Origin: Flavobacterium azizsancarii
GTDB taxonomy: Bacteria > Bacteroidota > Bacteroidia > Flavobacteriales > Flavobacteriaceae
DNA length: 64,000 bases
Direction of reading: 5' to 3'
Assembly: GCF_027980145.1 (NCBI RefSeq)
Contig: NZ_JAMZNK010000011.1
Coordinates: 1 to 64,000 of the forward strand
The position numbers and the translations under genes were made by a program. Positions 26,955 through 35,658 of the stretch are shown here, one piece after another. The notes below the pieces were generated by a model. That model was not told the origin of the DNA, ran no database searches, and was given only the letters and a program-made list of their open reading frames with translations. The number at the start of each line of letters is the position of its first letter. Position 1 is the first letter of the stretch.

Positions 26955-29675
26955 ATGAAAGACGAAGAAGACGATAACATAATTCCAAACGACGACGAGA
27001 ATAATTCTGAAGAGAACCAGATTGATGAAAATCAGGATGGAGATGATTCTGAGGAAATTATAAACGTAGATGCTAAGAATTTTGAAGGAAAGCATTTTTA
27101 CGAAAACCAGGAAGAAGAAGGAGACGACGTTATTACAAAAGTAACGGGAATGTACAAAGACTGGTTTCTGGATTATGCTTCATACGTAATTCTGGAACGT
27201 GCAGTTCCGGCGATTGAAGATGGTTTTAAACCTGTTCAGCGTCGTATTATGCACTCTTTAAAGGAGTTGGATGACGGTCGTTATAATAAAGTTGCCAATG
27301 TTGTTGGTCACACCATGCAGTATCACCCACACGGAGATGCCAGTATTGGTGATGCGATGGTACAAATTGGTCAAAAAGATTTACTAATTGATTGCCAGGG
27401 AAACTGGGGAAATATCTTAACAGGCGATGGAGCTGCGGCTTCTCGTTATATCGAGGCACGTTTGTCTAAATTTGCTTTGGAGGTTTTGTATTCTCCAAAA
27501 ATTACCGATTGGGGTGTTTCTTATGATGGTCGTCGTGCAGAACCCAACAATCTTCCGGTAAAGTTTCCGTTACTTTTGGCACAAGGAGCAGAGGGAATTG
27601 CGGTTGGTCTTTCGACTAAAGTTCTGCCTCACAACTTCAATGAATTAATTGATGCTTCGATCAAGATTTTAAAAGGAAAACCATTTACATTATATCCTGA
27701 TTTCATGACACAAGGTATTGCTGATGTGTCGAATTATCATGATGGACTTCGTGGCGGACGTGTGCGTGTGCGTGCTAAAATTGCCCAATTAGACAAGAAC
27801 ACGTTGGTAATTACGCAAATTCCGTTTTCGACCAATACCACAACTTTGATTGACAGTATTTTGAAAGCCAATGATAAAGGTAAAATCAAAATCAAGAAAA
27901 TTGAAGATAATACAGCGGCAGATGTTGAGATTTTAATTCATCTTTTTCCGGGTGTTTCTCCAGACAAAACTATTGATGCTTTGTTTGCTTTTACAGCCTG
28001 CGAAACTTCTGTAGCGCCTTTAGGTTGTGTTATTGAAGATAATAAGCCGTTGTTTATTGGAGTTTCTGAAATGTTGAAAATTTCGACTCACAGAACCGAA
28101 GATTTACTTCGCCAGGAACTAGAAATTCAATTAGAAGAATTAAAAAATAAATGGCATTTCTCTACTTTAGAGAAAATCTTCATTCGTGAAGAAATGTACA
28201 TTGATTTCAAATTGTATTCAGATAGAGAATCGCTGTATAAGTATTTGTATGACAGATTTGAGATTTTCAAAAAATCATTCGTTAGAGAAATCAATGATGA
28301 TGATTTGCAAAGACTAACTCAGATCCCAATGATTCGTATTACTCGTTTTGACTCTGATAAAGCAGATGATTTTATCTCTAAGTTAGAAGACGAGATGAAA
28401 GAAGTAGAGCATCATTTAGCAAATTTGACAGATTTCGCAATTGCTTATTTTACGAAATTAAAAGAGAAATACGGAAAAGGCCGCGAACGCCAGACGGAAC
28501 TTCGTGTATTTGATAATGTCGAAGCTACCAAAGTAGTTTTGCGTAACACAAAATTATACGTAAACCGTGAAGAAGGATTCGTAGGAACCAGCCTTAAAAA
28601 AGATGAATATCTTACAGATTGTTCTGATATCGATGATGTAATCGTGTTTTTACGTGACGGAAAAATGCTGGTAACAAAGGTAGATTCCAAAACATTTGTG
28701 GGTAAAGATATTATTCATGTCGCTATTTTTGATAAGAGTGATAAACGTACGATTTACAACATGATGTATCGTGACGGAAAATCAGGTCCATCCTATATCA
28801 AACGTTTTAATGTTTCTGGTGTAACACGTGATAAACCTTATGACTTGACGAATGAAACGAATGGTTCACAAGTAGTTTATTTTTCGCATAACCCGAATGG
28901 GGAAGCAGAAGTCATTACGATCTTATTGCGTCAGGTGGGAACGATCAAGAAATTGAAATTTGATATTGATTTTGCCAAATTAGCGATTAAAGGACGTGCT
29001 TCAAAAGGAAATTTGGTAACCAAATATCCAATCAAGAAAATTGAATTAAAAGAGAAAGGAATTTCGACTTTATTACCAAGAAAAGTTTGGTTTGATGATA
29101 CCGTAAAACGCTTAAATGTTGATGCAAGAGGTGAATTATTAGGTGAATTTAAGCCAAGTGATAAAATCTTAATCATCAATCAAAGTGGTAAATTAAAAGT
29201 AATCATTCCGGAATTATCGACTCATTTTGAGGAAGATATGATCGTATTGGAGAAGTTTAATCCTAAAAAACCAGTTTCGGCAATTTATTTTGACGGAGAA
29301 AAAGAACGTTACTATTTAAAACGTTTTCTCGTAGAGACTGATAAAGAAGAATGCTTTATTACAGAACATCCAAATTCGCAATTAGAGATTGTATCAACAG
29401 ATTATCGTCCGGTGGCACAACTTATTTTCGCAAAAGTAAAAGGAGTTCAGAAAGAGGATTTACATATAGATGTTGAAGATTTTATTGCTGTAAAAGGCTT
29501 TAAAGCATTAGGAAATCAGTTGACAGCGGATAAAATAAAACAAGTAAATTTACTTGATCCTTTACCTTATGAAGAACCTGTCGAAGAAGTTCCTGAAAAA
29601 CCTGAATTATCAGATGATGATTCAGTCGAAACAGAATTAGACGACGACGGCCAGATTGGTTTGGTCTTAGATTAA
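26955..29675 (+). CDS. parC: DNA topoisomerase IV subunit A
   Basis: This 906-residue type IIA topoisomerase A subunit cleaves and rejoins DNA. The catalytic Tyr is Y165 in AASRYIEARL, preceded by FKPVQRRIMHSL (91-102) and YHPHGDASIGDAM (123-135). A coiled coil, with ELEIQLEELKNKWHFSTLE and a later region near 480, and a C-terminal beta-pinwheel with only weak blade motifs follow. About 60 strongly acidic residues precede the conserved core, and the last 30 are also acidic. No GyrA-box (QRRGGKG) is evident, which favours ParC. It pairs with parE upstream. Confidence 0.93.
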   Translation: MKDEEDDNIIPNDDENNSEENQIDENQDGDDSEEIINVDAKNFEGKHFYENQEEEGDDVITKVTGMYKDWFLDYASYVILERAVPAIEDGFKPVQRRIMHSLKELDDGRYNKVANVVGHTMQYHPHGDASIGDAMVQIGQKDLLIDCQGNWGNILTGDGAAASRYIEARLSKFALEVLYSPKITDWGVSYDGRRAEPNNLPVKFPLLLAQGAEGIAVGLSTKVLPHNFNELIDASIKILKGKPFTLYPDFMTQGIADVSNYHDGLRGGRVRVRAKIAQLDKNTLVITQIPFSTNTTTLIDSILKANDKGKIKIKKIEDNTAADVEILIHLFPGVSPDKTIDALFAFTACETSVAPLGCVIEDNKPLFIGVSEMLKISTHRTEDLLRQELEIQLEELKNKWHFSTLEKIFIREEMYIDFKLYSDRESLYKYLYDRFEIFKKSFVREINDDDLQRLTQIPMIRITRFDSDKADDFISKLEDEMKEVEHHLANLTDFAIAYFTKLKEKYGKGRERQTELRVFDNVEATKVVLRNTKLYVNREEGFVGTSLKKDEYLTDCSDIDDVIVFLRDGKMLVTKVDSKTFVGKDIIHVAIFDKSDKRTIYNMMYRDGKSGPSYIKRFNVSGVTRDKPYDLTNETNGSQVVYFSHNPNGEAEVITILLRQVGTIKKLKFDIDFAKLAIKGRASKGNLVTKYPIKKIELKEKGISTLLPRKVWFDDTVKRLNVDARGELLGEFKPSDKILIINQSGKLKVIIPELSTHFEEDMIVLEKFNPKKPVSAIYFDGEKERYYLKRFLVETDKEECFITEHPNSQLEIVSTDYRPVAQLIFAKVKGVQKEDLHIDVEDFIAVKGFKALGNQLTADKIKQVNLLDPLPYEEPVEEVPEKPELSDDDSVETELDDDGQIGLVLD

Positions 29676-29685
29676 TATAAAAATG

Positions 29686-29716
29686 AAAAACGCTAAGATT
29701 CTCTTAGCGTTTTTTT
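29686..29716. terminator. Bidirectional terminator between parC and the exonuclease gene
   Basis: AAAAACGCTAAGA pairs with TCTTAGCGTTTTT around a 3-nt loop. It serves convergent genes on both strands. Confidence 0.88.
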
Positions 29717-29773
29717 ATATGATTGTTTTTCTAAAAATAATGCCCTATTTAATGATTAACGCAAACCTGATTG

Positions 29774-30400
29774 TTACTTAAACAGCGAATTCAAATTAAC
29801 GTGTTTCTTCTCTTTTAGTTTTTTTATAATTTTCAAAAAGGCAATTGCGGTAATATAAGCATCTCCCAAAGCAGTATGTCTGTCCTTTTTAGAAATGTCA
29901 AATTTATCGGCAAGATCGTCAAGAGTATAATGATCTTTTCGCTCGAACAAATGCGATTGGATGAGTGTCTTTTTGTATAAAATAGCAGTATCTAATCGTT
30001 TATTAGTCAATTCAGGATCACCATTTCGTTCTAACGCTTTATTGATCATTGTAACATCAAAAACAGTATGATGCGCAATAATAATCGAATCACCCAGAAA
30101 AGCTAAAAATTGTTCTAAAGCCTCTTTTTCACTTGGTCGTTGAACAACGAAAGCCTTTAAAATACCATGAATCTGAGCCGTCGATTTGTCGTAATGATCT
30201 TGTTGTATATAAACTTCAAAACTATCCTGAACAGAGATAACCCCATTTTGTAAAACTAATGCTCCAATGCACAATATACGGTCGTTATCGTAATCAAAAC
30301 CAGTTGTTTCTGTGTCCAGAACGACAAAACGAGTTTCTTCAATAGTGATGTTTTCATCAAAGAGATCTTCTTCTTTTTTCCAAAAATTAAATAAACTCAT
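29774..30400 (-). CDS. DnaQ-like 3'-5' exonuclease (DEDDh)
   Basis: This 208-residue exonuclease is of the DNA polymerase III epsilon type. Exo I is VVLDTETTGF with D29 and E31, Exo II is AHHTVFDVTMINKAL (about 111-125), and Exo III is HTALGDAYI with the catalytic His and Asp (about 172-177). It is short and has no polymerase-binding tail. It starts 2 nt behind the DUF294 signalling gene and is surely co-transcribed. In proteobacteria the same pair often stands beside acetate uptake and acetyl-CoA synthetase genes, which are absent here. A role in repair or nucleotide signalling is open. Confidence 0.9.
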   Translation of the reverse strand: MSLFNFWKKEEDLFDENITIEETRFVVLDTETTGFDYDNDRILCIGALVLQNGVISVQDSFEVYIQQDHYDKSTAQIHGILKAFVVQRPSEKEALEQFLAFLGDSIIIAHHTVFDVTMINKALERNGDPELTNKRLDTAILYKKTLIQSHLFERKDHYTLDDLADKFDISKKDRHTALGDAYITAIAFLKIIKKLKEKKHVNLNSLFK

Positions 30401-30402
30401 AG

Positions 30403-32322
30403 TTATACCAGATTTGAAACATTAAAACGTACCGAAATTAATTCCTGAAGTTCCTTGATGGTTTTAAAAGTGCGTTTCAGTTTTATCTTCTCCATTTTAG
30501 ATAATGTTTCCAATGCAATAAATTGTCCTGAATCATTGTGTAGAAGTCCTTGTTTGGTTCTGAATTTCAATAAAGCCTTAAACGAGTACGAACAGGAAAG
30601 ATATAATTCTCTATTGTTAGGTTCTAGATCTGCAAGTTTTTCGAATCGCTCAGCTGTATTACTGATACCTTTTATAGAATGTGATAATATCAAAACCCTT
30701 GCCGCATCTGTCAATGGCATTAAAGCCCTTCTTTTAATGTCAAAATGATCTTTATTCGCCCCATCTTGTTCTACTAAAAATTGCCTGAAAAATCCTGTTG
30801 GAGAAGGGCTTTGCAAAGCACCGCTAACTAAATGAACATAAAAAATAGGATTTGCTTTTACATTCTCAAAAATAAAATCAGACAGTTCATTTGTAATCGC
30901 GGCATCACCATAAGTTAAGCTATAATCGAAGAAAATAAAAGATAGTAAAACCTCATTCTTTCCTGGATTTGTGATCCAGTGATGTACCTGATTTTTCCAT
31001 TCATCCAGACTCATGCACCATTTTGGGTTTGAGGCCATCATTTCGGCAGGGCAATAATCATAGCCAATTTCAAAAAGTCCCTTGTTGACAAGTGTGGCAA
31101 ATTTTAGGAAATATATTTTTGTTTCCTCTTTAAAAACATCCGAAACATTTTCATAAACAATGGCATTATCCTGATCCGTATGAAGCATTTGTTCACTTCG
31201 TCCCTGGCTTCCTAACGCCAGCCATGCAAATTTTACAGGTGGCGGACTGCTCATTTTTTCTAATGATATTTCGATAACCCTGGTGATGCACGCTTCGTTT
31301 AGCTCAGTAATGATCTTAGAAATTAAAGTCATTGGTATATTTTGATCCAGATACCCTTGAAGCAATTGCATGATTCTGGCTCGAATAGGTTTAATCTCTT
31401 TGGCTTTTTTAGTTCTTTTAAGTGCTTTTATTAAAACGGCAGGATTATTTCCTAAAGCCACCATTACATCATGTTTGGATAAAATCCCAACGGCTTTAGT
31501 ATTCGTTGTTCCGTCTTTTGTCAGGCATAAATAACTGATGTTACTTTTCATCATCGCCATTTGAGCCTCAGTAACTGTCATTTTTTTAGGATACGTAATA
31601 ACGGGTTTCGTCATTATGGTTTCGGCAGTTGTGAGGATCGAATAATCGCCTGTAACAATTTTATTGCGTAAATCTTTGTCAGTAATAATTCCTATAGGCA
31701 GCATTTCGTCTACAATTAATATGGCGCCAACTTTATTCTTTGTCATGATTTTTGCAATATCCCGAGCCGTGGTCGACGGACTGCAAGTGACAATTTTCTT
31801 GGAATATTTTATGGGTTGTAAGTCAAAAGAATCTCTTTCAGAATGGTGGTTTTCATGCAGTAGATCATCGCCATATAATTTGTCTTTGTGAATATCAGAG
31901 TAAGGATTACGGGTGTTAGACGCATAACTTTCGATCAGGAAATTTCCAACATTTCTATTTTCAAGCGCATAAGGTTTAAAAACAGCAATAGGAACGGCAT
32001 ATAGGATGGTTTCTTCATACGCAACAGCCTCCATAATATAATTTTCCTGCGCCAAAAGCGGGCGCAATCCAAAAATATCACCTTCGTCGCACATATCTAA
32101 AACGGTATTTTTTGGACTTTTTTTAAGCGCAACAGCACCTTTATGAACGACATAAAAAGAGTCGTGAGTTTTGTCGTTTTCTGCAAAGATTACAGCATCT
32201 TTATCTTTATAAACAATAGAAATTTGTTCAGATAGTTTTTCTAAATCCTTTTGATGTAAAAAACTAAAAGGAGGGAAGTTCTTTAAAAAGTCGGCAACTC
32301 TTTGCGAAATAGTATTTTTCAT
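30403..32322 (-). CDS. cNMP-binding/CBS/DUF294 nucleotidyltransferase-like protein
   Basis: This 639-residue cytosolic signalling protein has three parts. A cyclic-nucleotide-binding (Crp-type) domain spans about 14-130 with AENDKTHDSFYVVHKG and GDIFGLRPLL. A CBS pair spans about 170-290 with ILIVDEMLPIGIITDKDL and VGILSKHDV. A GlnD-like nucleotidyltransferase DUF294 spans about 340-480 with GSQGRSEQMLHTDQDNAIV, where D383 and D385 are probable metal ligands. A DUF294 C-terminal domain fills 500-639. The ligand and target are unknown. It is the first gene of the pair with the exonuclease (2-nt gap). Confidence 0.9.
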   Translation of the reverse strand: MKNTISQRVADFLKNFPPFSFLHQKDLEKLSEQISIVYKDKDAVIFAENDKTHDSFYVVHKGAVALKKSPKNTVLDMCDEGDIFGLRPLLAQENYIMEAVAYEETILYAVPIAVFKPYALENRNVGNFLIESYASNTRNPYSDIHKDKLYGDDLLHENHHSERDSFDLQPIKYSKKIVTCSPSTTARDIAKIMTKNKVGAILIVDEMLPIGIITDKDLRNKIVTGDYSILTTAETIMTKPVITYPKKMTVTEAQMAMMKSNISYLCLTKDGTTNTKAVGILSKHDVMVALGNNPAVLIKALKRTKKAKEIKPIRARIMQLLQGYLDQNIPMTLISKIITELNEACITRVIEISLEKMSSPPPVKFAWLALGSQGRSEQMLHTDQDNAIVYENVSDVFKEETKIYFLKFATLVNKGLFEIGYDYCPAEMMASNPKWCMSLDEWKNQVHHWITNPGKNEVLLSFIFFDYSLTYGDAAITNELSDFIFENVKANPIFYVHLVSGALQSPSPTGFFRQFLVEQDGANKDHFDIKRRALMPLTDAARVLILSHSIKGISNTAERFEKLADLEPNNRELYLSCSYSFKALLKFRTKQGLLHNDSGQFIALETLSKMEKIKLKRTFKTIKELQELISVRFNVSNLV

Positions 32323-32493
32323 ACGTAAGATTTAGGTTCTAATGTAATACTTAAAATAGAAATGTAAAAGAAACACGCTTAAACTTTTTTGTTCTTGCTA
32401 CAAAGTCACAAACGCACGAAGATTTGTTTATTCTTTGTATTTTTTAAAAGATGTTACAAATGAGTTTTTGTTTTCTGAGAAATGGTGGTATAA

Positions 32494-32517
32494 AAAAAGT
32501 TCCAATAGGAACTTTTA
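32494..32517 (-). terminator. Terminator behind terC
   Basis: AAAAGTTCC pairs with GGAACTTTT around AATA. A T-run follows on the minus strand, 10 bp behind the terC-like stop. Confidence 0.7.
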
Positions 32518-32526
32518 AATTATGAT

Positions 32527-33300
32527 TTAAGATTGTCTCTTTCGAACCCGCATATTGATAAACTCTACAGCCAATGAAAACGTAATGGCAAAATACAAAT
32601 ATCCTTTTGGTACTGCGCCAATATGTTCTCCCAAAAGTGCAGCATTCGATAAATGCATACTTTCAGTAATCAGCATAAAACCAATCAGGATTAAAAACGA
32701 AAGTCCGAGTATTTGAATTGAAGGGTTTTTATTGACAAAATTTCCCACCGGAACCGCAAATAACATCATAACCAAAACTGAAATGATAACAGCCGTAATC
32801 ATAATTGTTAAGGCACCGTGAACACCGTTTGTCATACCAACTGCCGTTAGAATCGAATCGACAGAAAATATTAAATCGATTAGTAAAATCTGGACAATAA
32901 CATTCGAAAATGATTTTTTTGCAGCATTGCCAATCGTCTTTTCCTCATCGCCCTTATGATCTACTTTTTCGCTAATTTCCTTCGTACTTTTATAAATCAG
33001 AAATAAACCTCCAAGAAATAAAATCAATGCCTGACCAGTAAAGTCGCCTTCAAACCAACCCCAGTGAATACTGAAAATGGTGGCTTTCATGGCAATCAGA
33101 TACGAAATACCCATCAATAAGGCGATACGCATAAACATAGCCAGAAACAAACCGATTCGGGTTGCTTTTTTACGATCTTCTTCAGGCAATTTGCCAGTTA
33201 CGATCGATATAAAAATAATATTATCAATTCCTAAAACAATTTCAAGAAAAGTCAGAGTCAATAAAGCGATCGATGCATCGGGATTCAAAAATACTTCCAT
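32527..33300 (-). CDS. TerC-family membrane protein
   Basis: This 257-residue polytopic inner-membrane protein of the TerC/Alx family is implicated in tellurium resistance or manganese export. It begins MEVFLNPDASIALLTLTFLEIVLGIDNIIF in which the acidic E-x-x-x-G-x-D-N motif (about 19-27) is conserved. A second acidic motif LLIDLIFSVDSILTAVG (about 142-158) sits in a helix. About seven helices are seen. The family is linked to Mn2+ efflux. No ter operon genes are near. Confidence 0.9.
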   Translation of the reverse strand: MEVFLNPDASIALLTLTFLEIVLGIDNIIFISIVTGKLPEEDRKKATRIGLFLAMFMRIALLMGISYLIAMKATIFSIHWGWFEGDFTGQALILFLGGLFLIYKSTKEISEKVDHKGDEEKTIGNAAKKSFSNVIVQILLIDLIFSVDSILTAVGMTNGVHGALTIMITAVIISVLVMMLFAVPVGNFVNKNPSIQILGLSFLILIGFMLITESMHLSNAALLGEHIGAVPKGYLYFAITFSLAVEFINMRVRKRQS

Positions 33301-33325
33301 ACTAAAAATTGTTTAGTTAGATTAA

Positions 33326-33697
33326 TTATTCCAATTTTACTACTGTTCCGCGTTGTTTCTGATCAGAACCCACCATTCCAAATTCAAACGTATAAGAATC
33401 TTTAGAAGTTGTTAAAATCTTCATATTGATAGCTTTTTCTTCTGCCATGTTTTTTGGGTGTTTCTTTTGCAGGATATATTCACAATCACTTACCCAACGT
33501 ACTGTCGATGTATCTGTTTTACCTTCAAAAGTTTCGATTTCTATCCCATCTTTACGTTCAAAGACTGTCGTTTTTTTTACGCCGTTTACATCAAACTCAA
33601 ATTTGAATTTTCCGGTTTTAAAATCTTTGCAATTATGTTCTGCATCATAACAAGATACTAAGGTAAGTAACGGAAGTAAGAATACTATTTTTTTCAT
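33326..33697 (-). CDS. Small lipoprotein of unknown function
   Basis: This 123-residue lipoprotein has the signal MKKIVFLLPLLTLVSC with Cys16 for lipidation. The mature domain (CKDFKTGKFKFEFDVNGVKK...) is beta-rich and ends in a T-V-V-K-L-E strand. Short flavobacterial proteins of this look are sometimes mislabelled DNA topoisomerase IV in databases. There is no topoisomerase feature here. It is 25 nt upstream of terC on the same strand and may be co-transcribed. Confidence 0.75.
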   Translation of the reverse strand: MKKIVFLLPLLTLVSCYDAEHNCKDFKTGKFKFEFDVNGVKKTTVFERKDGIEIETFEGKTDTSTVRWVSDCEYILQKKHPKNMAEEKAINMKILTTSKDSYTFEFGMVGSDQKQRGTVVKLE

Positions 33698-33716
33698 TTT
33701 AAATAATTTGTTTTTT

Positions 33717-33799
33717 AAGGAGCTATTCCTGCTTTTTACTTCAATCTTTTTGTTTTTAAAGAAAAAACAAAAAGGATTTCCATTACAATCAGGGCTAGG
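33717..33799. repeat. Dispersed repeat (AGGAGCTATTCCTGCT family), copy 2
   Basis: Second copy of the 14886-14970 element, with the same order of words and the central T-run/A-run hairpin. It lies upstream of the small lipoprotein gene. A half copy of the CTTCGACT repeat follows at 33854-33873. Confidence 0.7.
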
Positions 33800-33884
33800 G
33801 CAATCGTTTTCATCACACTAAATGAAGTTGAAAGAATTTGTTCGGTTTATTAGGGCTTCGACTCCGCTCAGCCTGACAAACAGA

Positions 33885-34460
33885 TCATTTTAATCTTTCT
33901 AATTCATCATCGGTAAAGTTCTTGATTTCTTTTTCCTTGGCAAACTTTTCGGCGTTATAATTTCCGGAATTATTTCTGGGAATCGATAAACTATTCCAGG
34001 AAGCATTTTTTAATTGTTTCGCATAAAATATAATTTGTCCCACATGATATGGATAATGTGCTAATTGACGATTTATGGCTTCGATAACAGTGTGACCTTC
34101 ATTACGAATGTAAATAATATCCGAAAGTTGTTCTGGTTTTAAGCTGTTTAAGGTATTGAGAAAGCAATCCCATCCTTTGTTCCAGACGATTAAAACTTCC
34201 TCTTTGGATTGTAAATCATTATCAAATTCGGCGTCTCGATTGCGCCATTCTTTTTCGCCATCAGAAGTTAAGAAATCGGACCATCTTGAAAGCATGTTTC
34301 CCGAAATGTGCTTAATTATAGTTGCAATACTATTAGTGTCTTCGTTTACAGTAACAAAAAGCTGTTGAGGCTCTAATTGGTCTATGGCTTTTTCGCCCAG
34401 TGTTTTGTAATATAAAAATTGCTTTTTAACACTTTCTAAATAAGATTCTGTTGCTTCCAT
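33885..34460 (-). CDS. DinB-like DUF1572 family protein
   Basis: This 191-residue four-helix-bundle protein is of the DinB/YfiT superfamily (DUF1572). Probable metal-site histidines lie in IATIIKHISGNMLSRW (His about 51) and INRQLAHYPYHVGQIIF (two His about 134-138). The frame continues seven codons to a GTG at 34481, but that codon falls inside the palindromic repeat at 34477-34572. The ATG at 34460 is therefore preferred. The substrate, if any, is unknown. Confidence 0.85.
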   Translation of the reverse strand: MEATESYLESVKKQFLYYKTLGEKAIDQLEPQQLFVTVNEDTNSIATIIKHISGNMLSRWSDFLTSDGEKEWRNRDAEFDNDLQSKEEVLIVWNKGWDCFLNTLNSLKPEQLSDIIYIRNEGHTVIEAINRQLAHYPYHVGQIIFYAKQLKNASWNSLSIPRNNSGNYNAEKFAKEKEIKNFTDDELERLK

Positions 34461-34476
34461 AATTATTTTATTTGTT

Positions 34477-34572
34477 GCCACGAATTTGCTTCGCCTGTTC
34501 GCTATCGCTCAAGTCACGAATTTATAAGTCTGCAAAAAAAAACAATTCGTGCTAATTCGTGAAATTTGTGGC
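34477..34572. repeat. Dispersed inverted repeat (GCCACGAATTTGC family)
   Basis: GCCACGAATTT at the left pairs with AAATTTGTGGC at the right, and AATTCGTGAAATT inside is shared with the element at 9345-9442. It lies between the DUF1572 and pentapeptide genes. Confidence 0.65.
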
Positions 34573-34601
34573 TTTTATTTTAAAATTATTAATATTAGAT
34601 G

Positions 34602-35174
34602 TTAGACAATTTTAATATCGTATTTATCTAAAAGACCCACAATTCCATCATTAGAAAATTGCGCTTTTTTCATTGGGTTAAATTCCGGATCAATTTTATA
34701 ATTGTATGCCGTCTTAAAATTAACAGCAGCCAATTGGGTATCGTTAAAAATAGCACCTTCGAGATTACAATTATCAAAAACCGAACTCGTTAAGTTGGTT
34801 CCTATAAAAGTAACTTCTCTAACTGAGCAATTAATAAATTTGGTTTTGGCCATTTTTTTATTTGAAAAAATGGCATAATCTAAAGTGCTTTCCTCAAAAT
34901 AAACCTGAAATAAAAAATCGTCACATTCGTTGAAAGCAATTCCAAGAAGTTTGCAGTTTTTGAAACTTACATTTTTTAAACTTGTACCTGATAAACTCGT
35001 CATCGACAAATTGCAATCAATGAATTCGCAGTCTAAAAAGGTATTGTATGCAAAGTTACTGTTCGAGAAATCACAATTTTTAAAATCACAATCTTCAAAC
35101 TCCCGATTGTTTATTTTTTTATCAATATAAGTGACTTTCTCGAAGGTTTTCTGAATGTGAATTAGACTTTCCAT
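34602..35174 (-). CDS. Pentapeptide repeat protein
   Basis: This 190-residue protein is mostly a right-handed beta-helix of A(D/N)LxX repeats: FEDCDFKNCDFSNSNF, DCNLSMTSLSGTSLKN, LTSSVFDNCNLEGAIF. Repeats span about residues 26-160. The C-terminal 25 residues, ending VGLLDKYDIKIV, are a conserved cap. It resembles McbG/Qnr-type proteins in general fold only, so a DNA-gyrase-protection role is not implied. It is single, 127 bp downstream of its neighbour. Confidence 0.88.
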   Translation of the reverse strand: MESLIHIQKTFEKVTYIDKKINNREFEDCDFKNCDFSNSNFAYNTFLDCEFIDCNLSMTSLSGTSLKNVSFKNCKLLGIAFNECDDFLFQVYFEESTLDYAIFSNKKMAKTKFINCSVREVTFIGTNLTSSVFDNCNLEGAIFNDTQLAAVNFKTAYNYKIDPEFNPMKKAQFSNDGIVGLLDKYDIKIV

Positions 35175-35229
35175 ATTTTAATTATATTGGATATTTTTTT
35201 AGTAATGATGCTAAACCCGGGCGTGTAAT

Positions 35230-35451
35230 TTAGTCGTTAAACAAACCTTTCATAATAATTTTCAATCCGTAAAAAATTAAAAACATTGCACTCAGACAAG
35301 CTACAATTCCAATTCCTAAAACTAAATAATGCCAATTGGTATGCTGATTCATAAAAGCATTGTAAATCAATGAAGGACCAATAAATAAAAGTGGTAATGA
35401 ACCTGACATATATTTAATTCCTTTTCCTAATAATTCTTTATTTGTTGACAT
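35230..35451 (-). CDS. Small membrane protein, DUF6095-like
   Basis: This 73-residue protein begins MSTNKELLGKGIKYM and has two helices (about 13-31 and 39-68). The KGIKYMSGSLPLLFIGPSLIY start and the final GLKIIMKGLFND match a small Bacteroidota family annotated DUF6095. The longer frame to 35472 adds only MQIKQEI; the start at 35451 suits the family. It is 55 bp behind the pentapeptide gene start... on the same strand, with that gene located downstream. Confidence 0.75.
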   Translation of the reverse strand: MSTNKELLGKGIKYMSGSLPLLFIGPSLIYNAFMNQHTNWHYLVLGIGIVACLSAMFLIFYGLKIIMKGLFND

Positions 35452-35520
35452 AATTTCTTGTTTGATTTGCAAAGTTTCCGGTTTCAGGTTTCTTTTAGTT
35501 TCAGGTTTATCGCAACCTTG

Positions 35521-35617
35521 TCATTTCGACGCAAGGCGAAATCACACAAGAAACTCCCAATATATATCTTCAATCTTTGTCGATTTGCGAGTGTAATTTC
35601 GCCTTGCATCGAAATGA
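35521..35617. repeat. Dispersed inverted repeat (TCATTTCGACGCAAGG family)
   Basis: The 27-bp arms at 35521-35547 and 35591-35617 differ at two positions. The loop contains CAATCTTTGTCGA, also found in the element at 36901-37015. Related to 3333-3420. A run of GTTTCAGGTTTC-like words (35475-35510) adjoins it. Confidence 0.75.
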
Positions 35618-35658
35618 ATATTGTGTTGTAAAAAGATATTGCTTATTCACAAAAGCTT

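Noticed and set aside
33326..33697. Topoisomerase IV label for the small lipoprotein
   Set aside because: It has a lipoprotein signal and no topoisomerase motif.
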